NCBI RefSeq assembly: GCF_034932065.1
Contig: NZ_JAYGHP010000013.1
Coordinates: 1-64,000 of the forward strand
Source: Crocosphaera sp. UHCC 0190
GTDB lineage: Bacteria > Cyanobacteriota > Cyanobacteriia > Cyanobacteriales > Microcystaceae
Length of the DNA stretch: 64,000 nucleotides
Direction: 5' to 3'
Shown here: one piece after another, positions 54,336 through 62,712 of the stretch
Layout of the letters: the number at the start of each line of letters is the position of its first letter
Numbering within the stretch: position 1 is the first letter of the stretch
The notes under the pieces: model-generated
Databases searched by the model: none
Seen by the model: the letters and a program-made list of their open reading frames with translations, nothing else
Told to the model about the DNA's origin: nothing
Made by a program: the position numbers and the translations under genes

Positions 54336-54924
54336 AAGAATAAAATCGTTTTTCATTAGCAATCAATTTAGCCGCTAAAACTCCTCCTAAAAAGCCAAAA
54401 AGATGACCTTGCCAAGAAATTCCAGGACGACCCGGTAAAACGCCAAATATTAGTCCTCCATAGAGAACTCCGACAATAACTGAGAGAAAAATTGAAGCAA
54501 AATTTCGCTGAAAATAGCCTCTCAATAACAAAAAGCCTAAATAGCCAAAAATCAGAATACTTGCCCCAATATGTACTGATCCTGGTGCGCCAAAAAACCA
54601 TACCCCTAAACCACCGATAATCATGGTTAAGAAAGTAACAATCCAAAAATCACTGGTTTCTTGTAACATGACTAACCATCCTAATACTAGAAAAGGAATG
54701 GTATTACTAATTAAATGGGCAAAATTTCCATGTAAAAAAGGGGCAAATAAAATGCCTCTCAACCCAATAAGACTGTGAGGAACAATACCAAAGCGATCTA
54801 AGCTTCCCCTCAACATAAATGTATCTAATAATTCTGTTACCCAGAAAATTGCGACAAAACCGCCTAGAATCATAGCGTGGTTTTTCATCTCACGGGAGAT
54901 AGAATTTTGTTTGCGATCACTCAT
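54334..54924 (-). CDS. Rhomboid family intramembrane serine protease
   Basis: The 196-residue protein has six likely membrane segments. Family motifs are HGNFAHLISNTIPFLVLG (conserved HxxHxxxN-like segment), the catalytic Ser loop PGSVHIGASILIFGYLGF and the catalytic His in WQGHLFGFLGG. The Ser is followed by Ile rather than the usual Gly (GASI versus GxSG), so activity may be altered. Rhomboids cleave transmembrane helices of membrane proteins. Confidence 0.85.
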   Translation of the reverse strand: MSDRKQNSISREMKNHAMILGGFVAIFWVTELLDTFMLRGSLDRFGIVPHSLIGLRGILFAPFLHGNFAHLISNTIPFLVLGWLVMLQETSDFWIVTFLTMIIGGLGVWFFGAPGSVHIGASILIFGYLGFLLLRGYFQRNFASIFLSVIVGVLYGGLIFGVLPGRPGISWQGHLFGFLGGVLAAKLIANEKRFYS

Positions 54925-55111
54925 CTTCTCGATCCTAAAATTAATCAGTTAGTGATTAAACTTGTACCTTATATTAACCATCATAATCATTATTCTCAAT
55001 TTTAATGCTACATAACTTAATCTGAGACTCTTAGAGAAAAGTTTACAATGGAGATAGGAGAATCTACTGAGAAAAGACTCAGACGCTTCTCGGCAGAATT
55101 GAGGTGGTCTT

Positions 55112-55477
55112 ATGTTCAATAAGTCTTTTAGCCTAATGTTAGGCATAACCCTCTTGATGAGTGGGTTTCCTAAAGATATCTTAGCCTATCCCGTCCAGAT
55201 TAGAACCAATCCCTATTCAGGCATTCATCGCACAATCATCGCACCTAATACTCAACCTAGTCGATCTTATTATCGAGGTAATTCCTACTATGGTGGGGGA
55301 GGCAATTCCTATTCGAGAGAAAGGATTATTATTGAACGGAATCAACGAGGATATTGCGGTAATTGTGATTATCCTAACCATTCTTATCCGTCTCAATATA
55401 ATCGCGGCTATCAAAGATATTATAATCCTAACCGATCTAATATTTCGCCAGGCAATAATTATCCCGGTTATGATTGA
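55112..55477 (+). CDS. Small secreted Tyr/Asn/Gly/Ser-rich protein
   Basis: The 121-residue protein has a signal peptide (about 1-26, cut after ILAYP or nearby) and a low-complexity body with YRGNSYYGGGGNSY, CGNCDYPNHSYPSQYNRGYQ and RYYNPNR. Two Cys are spaced CxxC (about 83-86). It ends 3 bp before the convergent SLC13 gene. It may be a cell-surface or matrix protein; no family is recognised. Confidence 0.6.
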   Translation: MFNKSFSLMLGITLLMSGFPKDILAYPVQIRTNPYSGIHRTIIAPNTQPSRSYYRGNSYYGGGGNSYSRERIIIERNQRGYCGNCDYPNHSYPSQYNRGYQRYYNPNRSNISPGNNYPGYD

Positions 55478-55480
55478 TTC

Positions 55481-57283
55481 CTAAGACAGTCCATAAATTT
55501 TGGCAATGAGTAAGGGAACAATCAAAGTTAAGGTCAAAGTAAGAGGAAGTCCGACACGGGTAAAATCCAAAAATCGGTATCCTCCTGGCCCGTAGACCAT
55601 GGTATTTGTTTGATAACCAATGGGAGTCATATAGCTATTAGAAGCAGCAAACATAACAGCTAACATAAAGGCCAAGGGGTTAAGACCGAGATTTTTAGCC
55701 ACTTCAGCGGCCACAGGTAACATCAAAAGAACCGAGGCATTATTAGAGAGAATTTCCGTCAGTAAAGCAGTGGCTAAATAAAATAGAACCAACACCCAGT
55801 AACTGGATAAATGACTACCCAAAACAACAATATATTGAGCGATAAGTTGATTGGCTCCTGAGTTTTCCATGGCAATTCCTAGAGGAATTAATCCAGCTAA
55901 TAGGAAAATAATATCCCAACGAACGGCCCCATAAATTTCACCAGGTTTTAGACATCCGGTAAATATCATGAGCATTACTCCCACTAAACTACTGACTAAA
56001 ATCGGGAGTAAATTAAAAGCAGCAGTCAGAACAACACCACAAATAATGGCAAGAGAAATATAAGCTTTATCTTGGCGTAGGGTTTCTATATCTCTTTCTT
56101 CAAGCACTAATAATTCTCTCGTTGTTTGTAACCCAATAAAACTTTCTTTAGGCCCTTGAACTAATAATAAATCCCCAAAGCGTAGCCGAACTTTACCGAG
56201 TCTTTCTCGCAGTAATTCTTCCCCTCGACGAATAGCGATAACTGTGGCATTATACCGTTGTCGAAAGCGTAAATCTTTGAGGGTAGAACCAATTAAACGG
56301 GAATTAGAAAGAATCAAAACTTCAGCCACTTTATCTTCTCCAAAACTGAGTTCTTCTTCAATTGTATTTTTGTCAAATTGAACATCAGCTAAGATATCTA
56401 CTCCTCTTTCATCTCGAATTTGCAGTAAATCATCTTTGCTTCCCCTGACTAATAAAATATCACCTAATGATAAAACTTTATCTGCCAAAGGTTGAGGAAA
56501 ATGAAGATCATTATGGATGATTTCTAAGACATCAATGTCAAATTTTCGTTGAATTCCACTTTGACGCAATGTTTGCCCAATGAGATTAGAACGAGGGGTA
56601 ATAATGATTTCACTAACGTAATCTTTCATGCCATAATCTACATTAACTCCCTGATTATTAGTCGACTTACGTTCCGGTAATAATCGAGGAGCAATAAAAG
56701 TCAAATAAGTTAGCCCAATGAAGAAAGTAGGAATACCAACAGGGGTAATTAAAAAAATACTAAATTCACCATAACCCAACTTTTTTGATAATCCACTGGC
56801 TAGGATATTAGTTGATGTACCAATGATAGTAATTACGCCACCTAAAATAGCGGTGTAGGACAGAGGAATGAGTAATTTTGAGAGAGAAATTTTGCGTTTT
56901 TTTCCCCAAGCTTCTACAATGGGAAGAAAAACAGCGACGACAGCTGTGTTATTAATAAAAGCACTGATAAAACCCACAATTAATCCCATAGAAACAATTT
57001 GTTTACTGAGACTTCTTCCCCCTAATTGAAATAACAAATCTCTAACAATTTGTAAAACTCCCGTTCGGGTAATTCCGGCACTTAAAATAAACATAGCCAT
57101 GACGGTAATTGTGGCAGAATTACTAAATCCAGAAATACCTTCTTCGGGAGTCACTAAACCACATAGAATTAATAATATGGCAATCCCTATCGCTGTGGTA
57201 TCCACAGGTAAAAACTCAAAAATAAAGCTAATTAAGGCTAAGAGCAAAATCCCTAATGTTAAGGCAATAGGAGGAATAGACAT
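55481..57283 (-). CDS. SLC13-family permease with two RCK_C domains
   Basis: The 600-residue protein begins with membrane segments of the SLC13/CitT superfamily (about 5-190). Two TrkA-C (RCK_C) domains follow in the middle (about 215-290 and 305-385; KFDIDVLEI..., YNATVIAIRRGEELLRERLGKVRLRFGDLLLVQGPK). Further membrane segments follow (about 400-600), with LTEILSNNASVLLMLPVAAEVAKNLGLNP. This architecture is typical of sulfate or other anion permeases in cyanobacteria. The substrate is not determined. Confidence 0.88.
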   Translation of the reverse strand: MSIPPIALTLGILLLALISFIFEFLPVDTTAIGIAILLILCGLVTPEEGISGFSNSATITVMAMFILSAGITRTGVLQIVRDLLFQLGGRSLSKQIVSMGLIVGFISAFINNTAVVAVFLPIVEAWGKKRKISLSKLLIPLSYTAILGGVITIIGTSTNILASGLSKKLGYGEFSIFLITPVGIPTFFIGLTYLTFIAPRLLPERKSTNNQGVNVDYGMKDYVSEIIITPRSNLIGQTLRQSGIQRKFDIDVLEIIHNDLHFPQPLADKVLSLGDILLVRGSKDDLLQIRDERGVDILADVQFDKNTIEEELSFGEDKVAEVLILSNSRLIGSTLKDLRFRQRYNATVIAIRRGEELLRERLGKVRLRFGDLLLVQGPKESFIGLQTTRELLVLEERDIETLRQDKAYISLAIICGVVLTAAFNLLPILVSSLVGVMLMIFTGCLKPGEIYGAVRWDIIFLLAGLIPLGIAMENSGANQLIAQYIVVLGSHLSSYWVLVLFYLATALLTEILSNNASVLLMLPVAAEVAKNLGLNPLAFMLAVMFAASNSYMTPIGYQTNTMVYGPGGYRFLDFTRVGLPLTLTLTLIVPLLIAKIYGLS

Positions 57284-57451
57284 CAGTAAAAATTTTAAAC
57301 ATAAAATTCACAATATTATATCATAATCAGTTAATAAAAAAACTTAATTCAAGAGAAATATCAGAGTTATTTATAACAATTGCCCTAAAAATTTAATAAT
57401 TTTTGTATATTATGTATAATTTACACAGGCAGTCACAACAGCTTAAAGATA

Positions 57452-59197
57452 ATGGTACGCTCTAAGAGCAAAAGAAAAGCAACCAAAGGTCAAAAAGGGA
57501 CTTCAGTCATTGATATCAAAGAAAAACTGGCCCAAAAACGCCAAGGGAGAGAAAAAAGGAGAAAACTCATGAGTTTGATCGGATTCTCTTTATTCTTTGC
57601 GATTATTGTGGGAGTGACTTTGAGTTTCAGTATTAGCCCGAAAGTCGGTATTAGCGTTGGCGTTTTAGTGCCAACCATGGTTATTTGTTACAATTATCCC
57701 CGAACGGCTATGTGGGCCTTTCTCATTTATATGCCATTCAGTGGTACGGCAACCTACTGGATTGGTGGGGGAAATGCCCTTTTTCAAATATCCAAAGATG
57801 GGTTTTATATTCCTGCTTTACTTGGCTTCATAACAGAGTGTCGCCGCAAAAGAAAACCCATTATCGTGGCCAAACAATTGCTTCCTACTTTACTTTTGAT
57901 CTTAACCTGTAGCCTGCTCACACTATTTTTAGTCAATGGATTGCAACATTTTTTGCCTACTTGTGATTCTCTCAGTGACTATGAAGAATTTTTGCGGGAT
58001 GCCAATGGAAACTTTATTTTAGATAGCAACGGAATCATTATACGAACCCCATGTCGAAGTGGAATTCCCTTTCTACAAGGGGTAATAGGATTAAAAGTAT
58101 TACTTGGTTATGTTCCCTTGATTTTTTGTGCTTATTACTTAATTGAAGATAAAAAAAAGTTACTTTTTTTTGGTCGCTTGCTGGTTGTTTTAGCGATTAT
58201 TTGTTGTTTGTTAGGCTTGGCTCAATATTGGATGTTGAAAACAGGTCGATGTCGGGGAACAGATTACCTAACAGGACTCAAATTATTCCAGCCCCAATTA
58301 ACGGCTAAATGTTTAGTAGGAGGTTCTTTACTTTATAGTCCCAGTCAAGGACAAATTCGACTACCTGGAACTTTTGTCTCTCCTTGGCACTGGGCATGGT
58401 TTTTAATAGGAAATGCGGCTATTACTTTTGCTGTTGCTTTTAGTGATACATCTTTCTTTTGGCGCAATACTGGTTTAGTGGGTATGGCCCTAGTTTTTAT
58501 TAATGCGATTGTCTGTGGACAAAGAATAGCCTTAGCGATGGTGCCAGCATTAATTGTTATTTTACTATTTCTCACGGGACAAGTTGCTAACCTGAAGCGA
58601 TTTATTCCCATTGGAATTGGTCTTGCTTTTGTTCTATTTGTTGGATTTTCTTTTATAAATCCGGATTTTATTCAAGAAAGAATTGACAGTTTTGTGGCTC
58701 GGTGGAATGCGGCTCCTCCCTATGTTTTTATGCAAGACCAATTCCTATATGCCCTAGATAACCAAAAAGGAATTTTAGGGAGGGGTCTGGGTAAAGCAAC
58801 AAACTCTACTCGAATTTTTGGTTCTGTTTCTTTAGTAGAAACCTATCATCCTAAACTTTTATTTGAAATTGGGTTTTTAGGTTTAGGAGCCTTTATGATT
58901 TTTGTCAGTCATTTATCCTTTCTTACTTTTAAGGCGATGAAACCCTTAAAAGATAAAGCCCTAAAAAGTTTTGCTTCTGGGTTTTGGGTGTTTATCTTAA
59001 TTATTAGCTATTTCCCCTATTGGTATCCCTTGGACACTGATCCAGTTTGTGTCTATTATTGGCTATTTGCTGGTATTATTTTAAAATTGCCCCTTATTGA
59101 TAAAGAGGAACAAGCGAAGTTAAAAGCCCAAAAAGACGCAGAAGACGCTAAGAAAAAGAGAGTTAAAACCACTAAAAAAGTTCCATCAGCCACCTAA
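57452..59197 (+). CDS. O-antigen ligase/polymerase-like membrane protein, HpsL-like
   Basis: The 581-residue protein has a basic N-terminus, about ten or more membrane segments and the large extracytoplasmic loop of the Wzy/WaaL superfamily (about 160-200 and 260-300). It strongly resembles the proteins named HpsL in hormogonium-polysaccharide loci, including in unicellular relatives. The two following genes are glycosyltransferases 4 and 28 bp apart, so the three form an exopolysaccharide operon. A promoter-like TATGTATAAT lies about 40 bp upstream. Confidence 0.7.
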   Translation: MVRSKSKRKATKGQKGTSVIDIKEKLAQKRQGREKRRKLMSLIGFSLFFAIIVGVTLSFSISPKVGISVGVLVPTMVICYNYPRTAMWAFLIYMPFSGTATYWIGGGNALFQISKDGFYIPALLGFITECRRKRKPIIVAKQLLPTLLLILTCSLLTLFLVNGLQHFLPTCDSLSDYEEFLRDANGNFILDSNGIIIRTPCRSGIPFLQGVIGLKVLLGYVPLIFCAYYLIEDKKKLLFFGRLLVVLAIICCLLGLAQYWMLKTGRCRGTDYLTGLKLFQPQLTAKCLVGGSLLYSPSQGQIRLPGTFVSPWHWAWFLIGNAAITFAVAFSDTSFFWRNTGLVGMALVFINAIVCGQRIALAMVPALIVILLFLTGQVANLKRFIPIGIGLAFVLFVGFSFINPDFIQERIDSFVARWNAAPPYVFMQDQFLYALDNQKGILGRGLGKATNSTRIFGSVSLVETYHPKLLFEIGFLGLGAFMIFVSHLSFLTFKAMKPLKDKALKSFASGFWVFILIISYFPYWYPLDTDPVCVYYWLFAGIILKLPLIDKEEQAKLKAQKDAEDAKKKRVKTTKKVPSAT

Positions 59198-59201
59198 AAT
59201 T

Positions 59202-60233
59202 ATGACCTATCCCTTGATTTCTTTAATTATTCCTACCTACCGCCGAGAACAAATCTTAAAGGATACCCTTGAAGATGTTCTGAAGCAAGATTATCCCCAT
59301 CTTGAAATTATCGTCGTTGATCAAACTCTTACCCATGAACCAAGCATTCAAGCTTATTTAGAACAGCTAGTTAACACCCATAAAATCCAGTGGTTTCGCG
59401 TTAATTGGGCTAGTTTACCAGGGGCTAGAAATTATGGTGTTCGACGGGCTAAAGGGGAGATCATTCTCTTTATTGATGATGATGTTCAATTACCCCCAAA
59501 CTATCTATATGCTCACGTAGAAGCTTATCAGAAAGATCCAAGGATTGGAGCTATTGCGGGACGGGTTTTAGACCGAATGAAATTGGCTGATTCTGAAAAG
59601 GTTGCTAACCCTGAATCTCCCTATACTATTGAGATTTTACCACCAGAAGCAATGGATCCTGGTATTGCTTGGTATCATATTGATTTGGTTCATACAACGA
59701 AACCACAACAAGTTATTTCAACCCGTGGTTGTAATATGTCTTTTAGAAAGGAAATTTTTACTAAATATAATATTTGGTTCGATGAAAGATTTCGAGGGAG
59801 TGCCGTTAGAGAAGAGTCTGATTTTTGCTTAAGGCTAAGACAAACAGGTTATAAAATTTGGTATGAACCTGATGCTTATTTAGTGCATTTAGGAGAAGAA
59901 ACAGGAGGATGTCACGACATTAGTACCCGTTCTTTTAATTATCAACTCACTTTCTATCATAATCATTTTTTAATGGCCCTGAAAAATCTAAACCTTAATC
60001 AACAATTACGTTTATATGCTAAACTTTTTGACTGTCATGTATTAGGAAATCCCCCCTGCAATAAAGGTGGTTCACCCCTTAAAATTCTGGTACGTTTGTT
60101 TTTTTATAGTTTGGGTTTATTGGATGCTATGAAAACAGTTATTCTTGCCAAGGGTAGTGATGGACAAATTTATAGTCAAGAAGATTTAAACAACTCTCAA
60201 TTGAATCAGAATCAACTCTCTCAGATAGCTTAA
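59202..60233 (+). CDS. Family 2 glycosyltransferase (HpsE-like)
   Basis: The 343-residue protein has a GT-A fold: LISLIIPTYRREQILKDTLEDVLKQDYPHLEIIVVDQT (nucleotide-sugar binding), FIDDDVQLPPNY (metal-binding DDD near 92) and RGCNMSFRKEIF plus VREESDFCLRLRQTGYKIWYEPDA. It starts 4 bp after the HpsL-like gene. It probably adds a sugar to the growing polysaccharide from the cytoplasm. Confidence 0.85.
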   Translation: MTYPLISLIIPTYRREQILKDTLEDVLKQDYPHLEIIVVDQTLTHEPSIQAYLEQLVNTHKIQWFRVNWASLPGARNYGVRRAKGEIILFIDDDVQLPPNYLYAHVEAYQKDPRIGAIAGRVLDRMKLADSEKVANPESPYTIEILPPEAMDPGIAWYHIDLVHTTKPQQVISTRGCNMSFRKEIFTKYNIWFDERFRGSAVREESDFCLRLRQTGYKIWYEPDAYLVHLGEETGGCHDISTRSFNYQLTFYHNHFLMALKNLNLNQQLRLYAKLFDCHVLGNPPCNKGGSPLKILVRLFFYSLGLLDAMKTVILAKGSDGQIYSQEDLNNSQLNQNQLSQIA

Positions 60234-60261
60234 ATAAACTTGATTGTTAATTAACACTAAT

Positions 60262-61437
60262 ATGAAAATTTTAGTTGCTAGTCACACCTATATTGTTGAT
60301 CTCAACTGTGAAAAATTCAGGACTCTAGCCAATCTTGAACCGAATATTGAGGTCATAATTGTTGTCCCGAAACAATGGCGGCCAGGTGGGGTACAAAATA
60401 AACTAATTGAGACAAAACCTCGCACTGAGGGAAATTTTAAGGTAATTCCGCTTTCTAATTTTAGTAAAAATAATCAAGGATTATTAACATTTGGATTAGA
60501 GATTATTTCTTTATTACAAGAGTTTAAGCCCCAAATTATTCAAGTTGAACAAGGAGTTAAATCCTTTGCTTATGCTCAATTAATCACCCTTAATCGCGGG
60601 TTAAATCTCAAGGCAAAAAATCTATTTTTTACTTGGTGGAATCTTCCCTATGCTTCCAAATTCCCCATTGCTTTGTTAGAACAATATAACCTCAAAAATA
60701 CTGATGGGTTAGTCGCTGGAAATCAAGATGCGGCTGATATTTTACAAGATCATGGTTATAATAAAGCTGTTCAAGTAATGCCGCAATTGGGAGTAGACGA
60801 AACTTTGTTTTCTCCCCAAAAACAGCCTGAATTAGCCAATGAACTAGGTATTAAACCAGAAGAATTCGTGATTGGATTTGTGGGAAGATTTGTAACAGAG
60901 AAAGGAATTTTAACTTTATTAAAATCCGTGGCTAAGTTATCTCATTATTCTTGGAAACTCCTCTTATTGGGTAGGGGAGAATTAAAAGAAACAATTCTTA
61001 ATCAAGCTCAAGAACTTGGACTTAAAGATAGATTAATTATTATTGAAAGTGTTCCCCACGCTCAAGTCCCTCGTTATATTAACTTGATGAATGTTTTAGT
61101 TTTACCCTCAGAAACAACCTATGAATTTAAAACCTTAACTGCTGTAGGTTGGAAAGAACAATTTGGTCATGTTTTAATTGAAGCTATGGCCTGTAAAGTT
61201 CCCGTTATTGGCTCTAATTCTGGGGAAATTCCTAATGTTATTGAAGACGCTGGATTGATTTTTCCTGAAGGAGATGATCACGCCTTACAAGTTTGTTTAA
61301 CTCAACTCATAGAAAAGCCACAGTTAGCCCAAGAATTAGCAGAGAAAGGCTATCAAAGAGTCTTAGAAAAATATACCAATAAAGCCCTCGCACAACAATT
61401 ATTAATTTTTTATCAAAAACTCTTACAATCATCTTGA
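60262..61437 (+). CDS. Family 4 glycosyltransferase
   Basis: The start is placed at ATG 60262 (MKILVASHTYIVDLNCEKF). The 391-residue protein has the GT-B fold: a C-terminal domain with IGFVGRFVTEKGILTLLKSV, LLLGRGELKE, and the EX7E-type motif around GHVLIEAMACKVPVIGSNSGEIPNVIEDAG. It is the third gene of the likely polysaccharide operon. Confidence 0.87.
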   Translation: MKILVASHTYIVDLNCEKFRTLANLEPNIEVIIVVPKQWRPGGVQNKLIETKPRTEGNFKVIPLSNFSKNNQGLLTFGLEIISLLQEFKPQIIQVEQGVKSFAYAQLITLNRGLNLKAKNLFFTWWNLPYASKFPIALLEQYNLKNTDGLVAGNQDAADILQDHGYNKAVQVMPQLGVDETLFSPQKQPELANELGIKPEEFVIGFVGRFVTEKGILTLLKSVAKLSHYSWKLLLLGRGELKETILNQAQELGLKDRLIIIESVPHAQVPRYINLMNVLVLPSETTYEFKTLTAVGWKEQFGHVLIEAMACKVPVIGSNSGEIPNVIEDAGLIFPEGDDHALQVCLTQLIEKPQLAQELAEKGYQRVLEKYTNKALAQQLLIFYQKLLQSS

Positions 61438-61556
61438 AATAACCAAGACGCAAAAAGTCAGCAATTCTTGAAAAAATATCCTTAACATCATTGTCCACAA
61501 ATAGGGATTATACTGCTAAGCTAGAGGGAGAAACTTTTTGAATCCAGATCAAGACC

Positions 61557-61751
61557 ATGTTAATTTTACCAGGCACAACAGTACGCATCACTAATCCTAA
61601 TGATACTTACTACCGTTTTGAAGGACTGGTACAGCGAGTAAGTGACGGAAAAGCTGCTGTATTATTTGAAGGTGGAAATTGGGATAAACTCGTTACTTTT
61701 CTGTTATCTGAAATAGAAGCTGTTGATCTAACTTCAGGCAAGAAAAAGTAA
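61557..61751 (+). CDS. ndhS: NAD(P)H-quinone oxidoreductase subunit S
   Basis: The 64-residue protein [20 protein letters not shown]... matches NdhS (DUF3252), with [20 protein letters not shown] and [19 protein letters not shown]. NdhS forms an SH3-like domain at the ferredoxin-binding site of the cyanobacterial NDH-1 complex and is needed for cyclic electron flow. It is an isolated gene. Confidence 0.95.
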   Translation: MLILPGTTVRITNPNDTYYRFEGLVQRVSDGKAAVLFEGGNWDKLVTFLLSEIEAVDLTSGKKK

Positions 61752-61788
61752 GATTATTGGATTGAATTAAATTATTTTATTTTTTGAT

Positions 61789-61808
61789 AGACGCAAAATT
61801 TTGCGTCT
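61789..61808. repeat. Perfect 20-bp palindrome after ndhS
   Basis: AGACGCAAAA is followed directly by its complement TTTTGCGTCT. The stem overlaps the 5' end of the longer reading frame of the next gene. It may terminate ndhS transcription. Confidence 0.65.
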
Positions 61809-61828
61809 CTATAGTTGTTGATTTAATT

Positions 61829-62497
61829 ATGCGTCTTCCCTTACCCCAATTTGCCACAGATAGTCGTCATCCCGATCATATTGCGGAAGTGATTGAAACA
61901 TCAACCACGCAATTTTTAGCCCAATGTTTGGAACCAGAAACCTTAAGTTTTCCTATTATGCCACCTTTTGGCAGTTGGGTAAAATCCTTAGATGAAGAAT
62001 CAGGCAATAAGATTTTGGGAATTGTTACCTATGCGACGACAACCCCCATTGATTCCGTCCATCGTGCGAGAGCATTAGGATTATCTTTAGCCGATTTACG
62101 GGAACAACAACCCCAAATTTTTGCTATGCTCAAAACTGAGTTTCGGGCCGCAATTGTTGGCTTTGAATCTCCTCAAAATATGGGCAATGGCAATGGACAA
62201 AATTTAGGAAAAGTTTATCAATTTTTGCCTCCTCGTCCCCCTCAAATTCATCAAGCTGTACATCGGTGTCAACCCATCGAAATCGTTTATTTTAGTGAGC
62301 AAGTGGAATTTTTACGGATTCTTTTGCAAGTTAAAGAAGCTCCATCAGAAGCATTAATCGCGGCGGCAATTAGAGAAATTTACTTGTTACGAAAAGCTGA
62401 CAGAGATTGGTTAGTTAGAGTCGGACGAACGTTAAGCATTTTATTAAAAGATGATTATGATCGTTTACAATATATTCTCAGCCAAGTCACCTTATAA
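61829..62497 (+). CDS. Conserved cyanobacterial protein, HAS-barrel-like
   Basis: The start is placed at ATG 61829 (MRLPLPQFATDSRHPDHIAE) because the longer frame would run through the palindrome. The 222-residue protein has an N-terminal beta-barrel-like domain with FGSWVKSLDEESGNKILGIVTYATTTPIDSVHRARALG. This resembles the HAS-barrel of ATPases such as HerA, but here no ATPase follows. Function is unknown. Confidence 0.7.
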   Translation: MRLPLPQFATDSRHPDHIAEVIETSTTQFLAQCLEPETLSFPIMPPFGSWVKSLDEESGNKILGIVTYATTTPIDSVHRARALGLSLADLREQQPQIFAMLKTEFRAAIVGFESPQNMGNGNGQNLGKVYQFLPPRPPQIHQAVHRCQPIEIVYFSEQVEFLRILLQVKEAPSEALIAAAIREIYLLRKADRDWLVRVGRTLSILLKDDYDRLQYILSQVTL

Positions 62498-62712
62498 AAA
62501 CCATTAATTGATGAAATGTTAAGGGATGCTGAAGTAGAATTTTGGCAATCAGATCACTGACAGGTTGTGACTTCTTTTCAACTGAAACCACCCATCAATC
62601 CTTCCTGGGGAAATTGCCCCTAATTCGGTTCGGTTCTACCACTATTCTTAATCCCTTGATTCCATTACCATCAGAGATGTTAGAGGTCAATTGTTTGCAC
62701 TGAGAGAAATTC

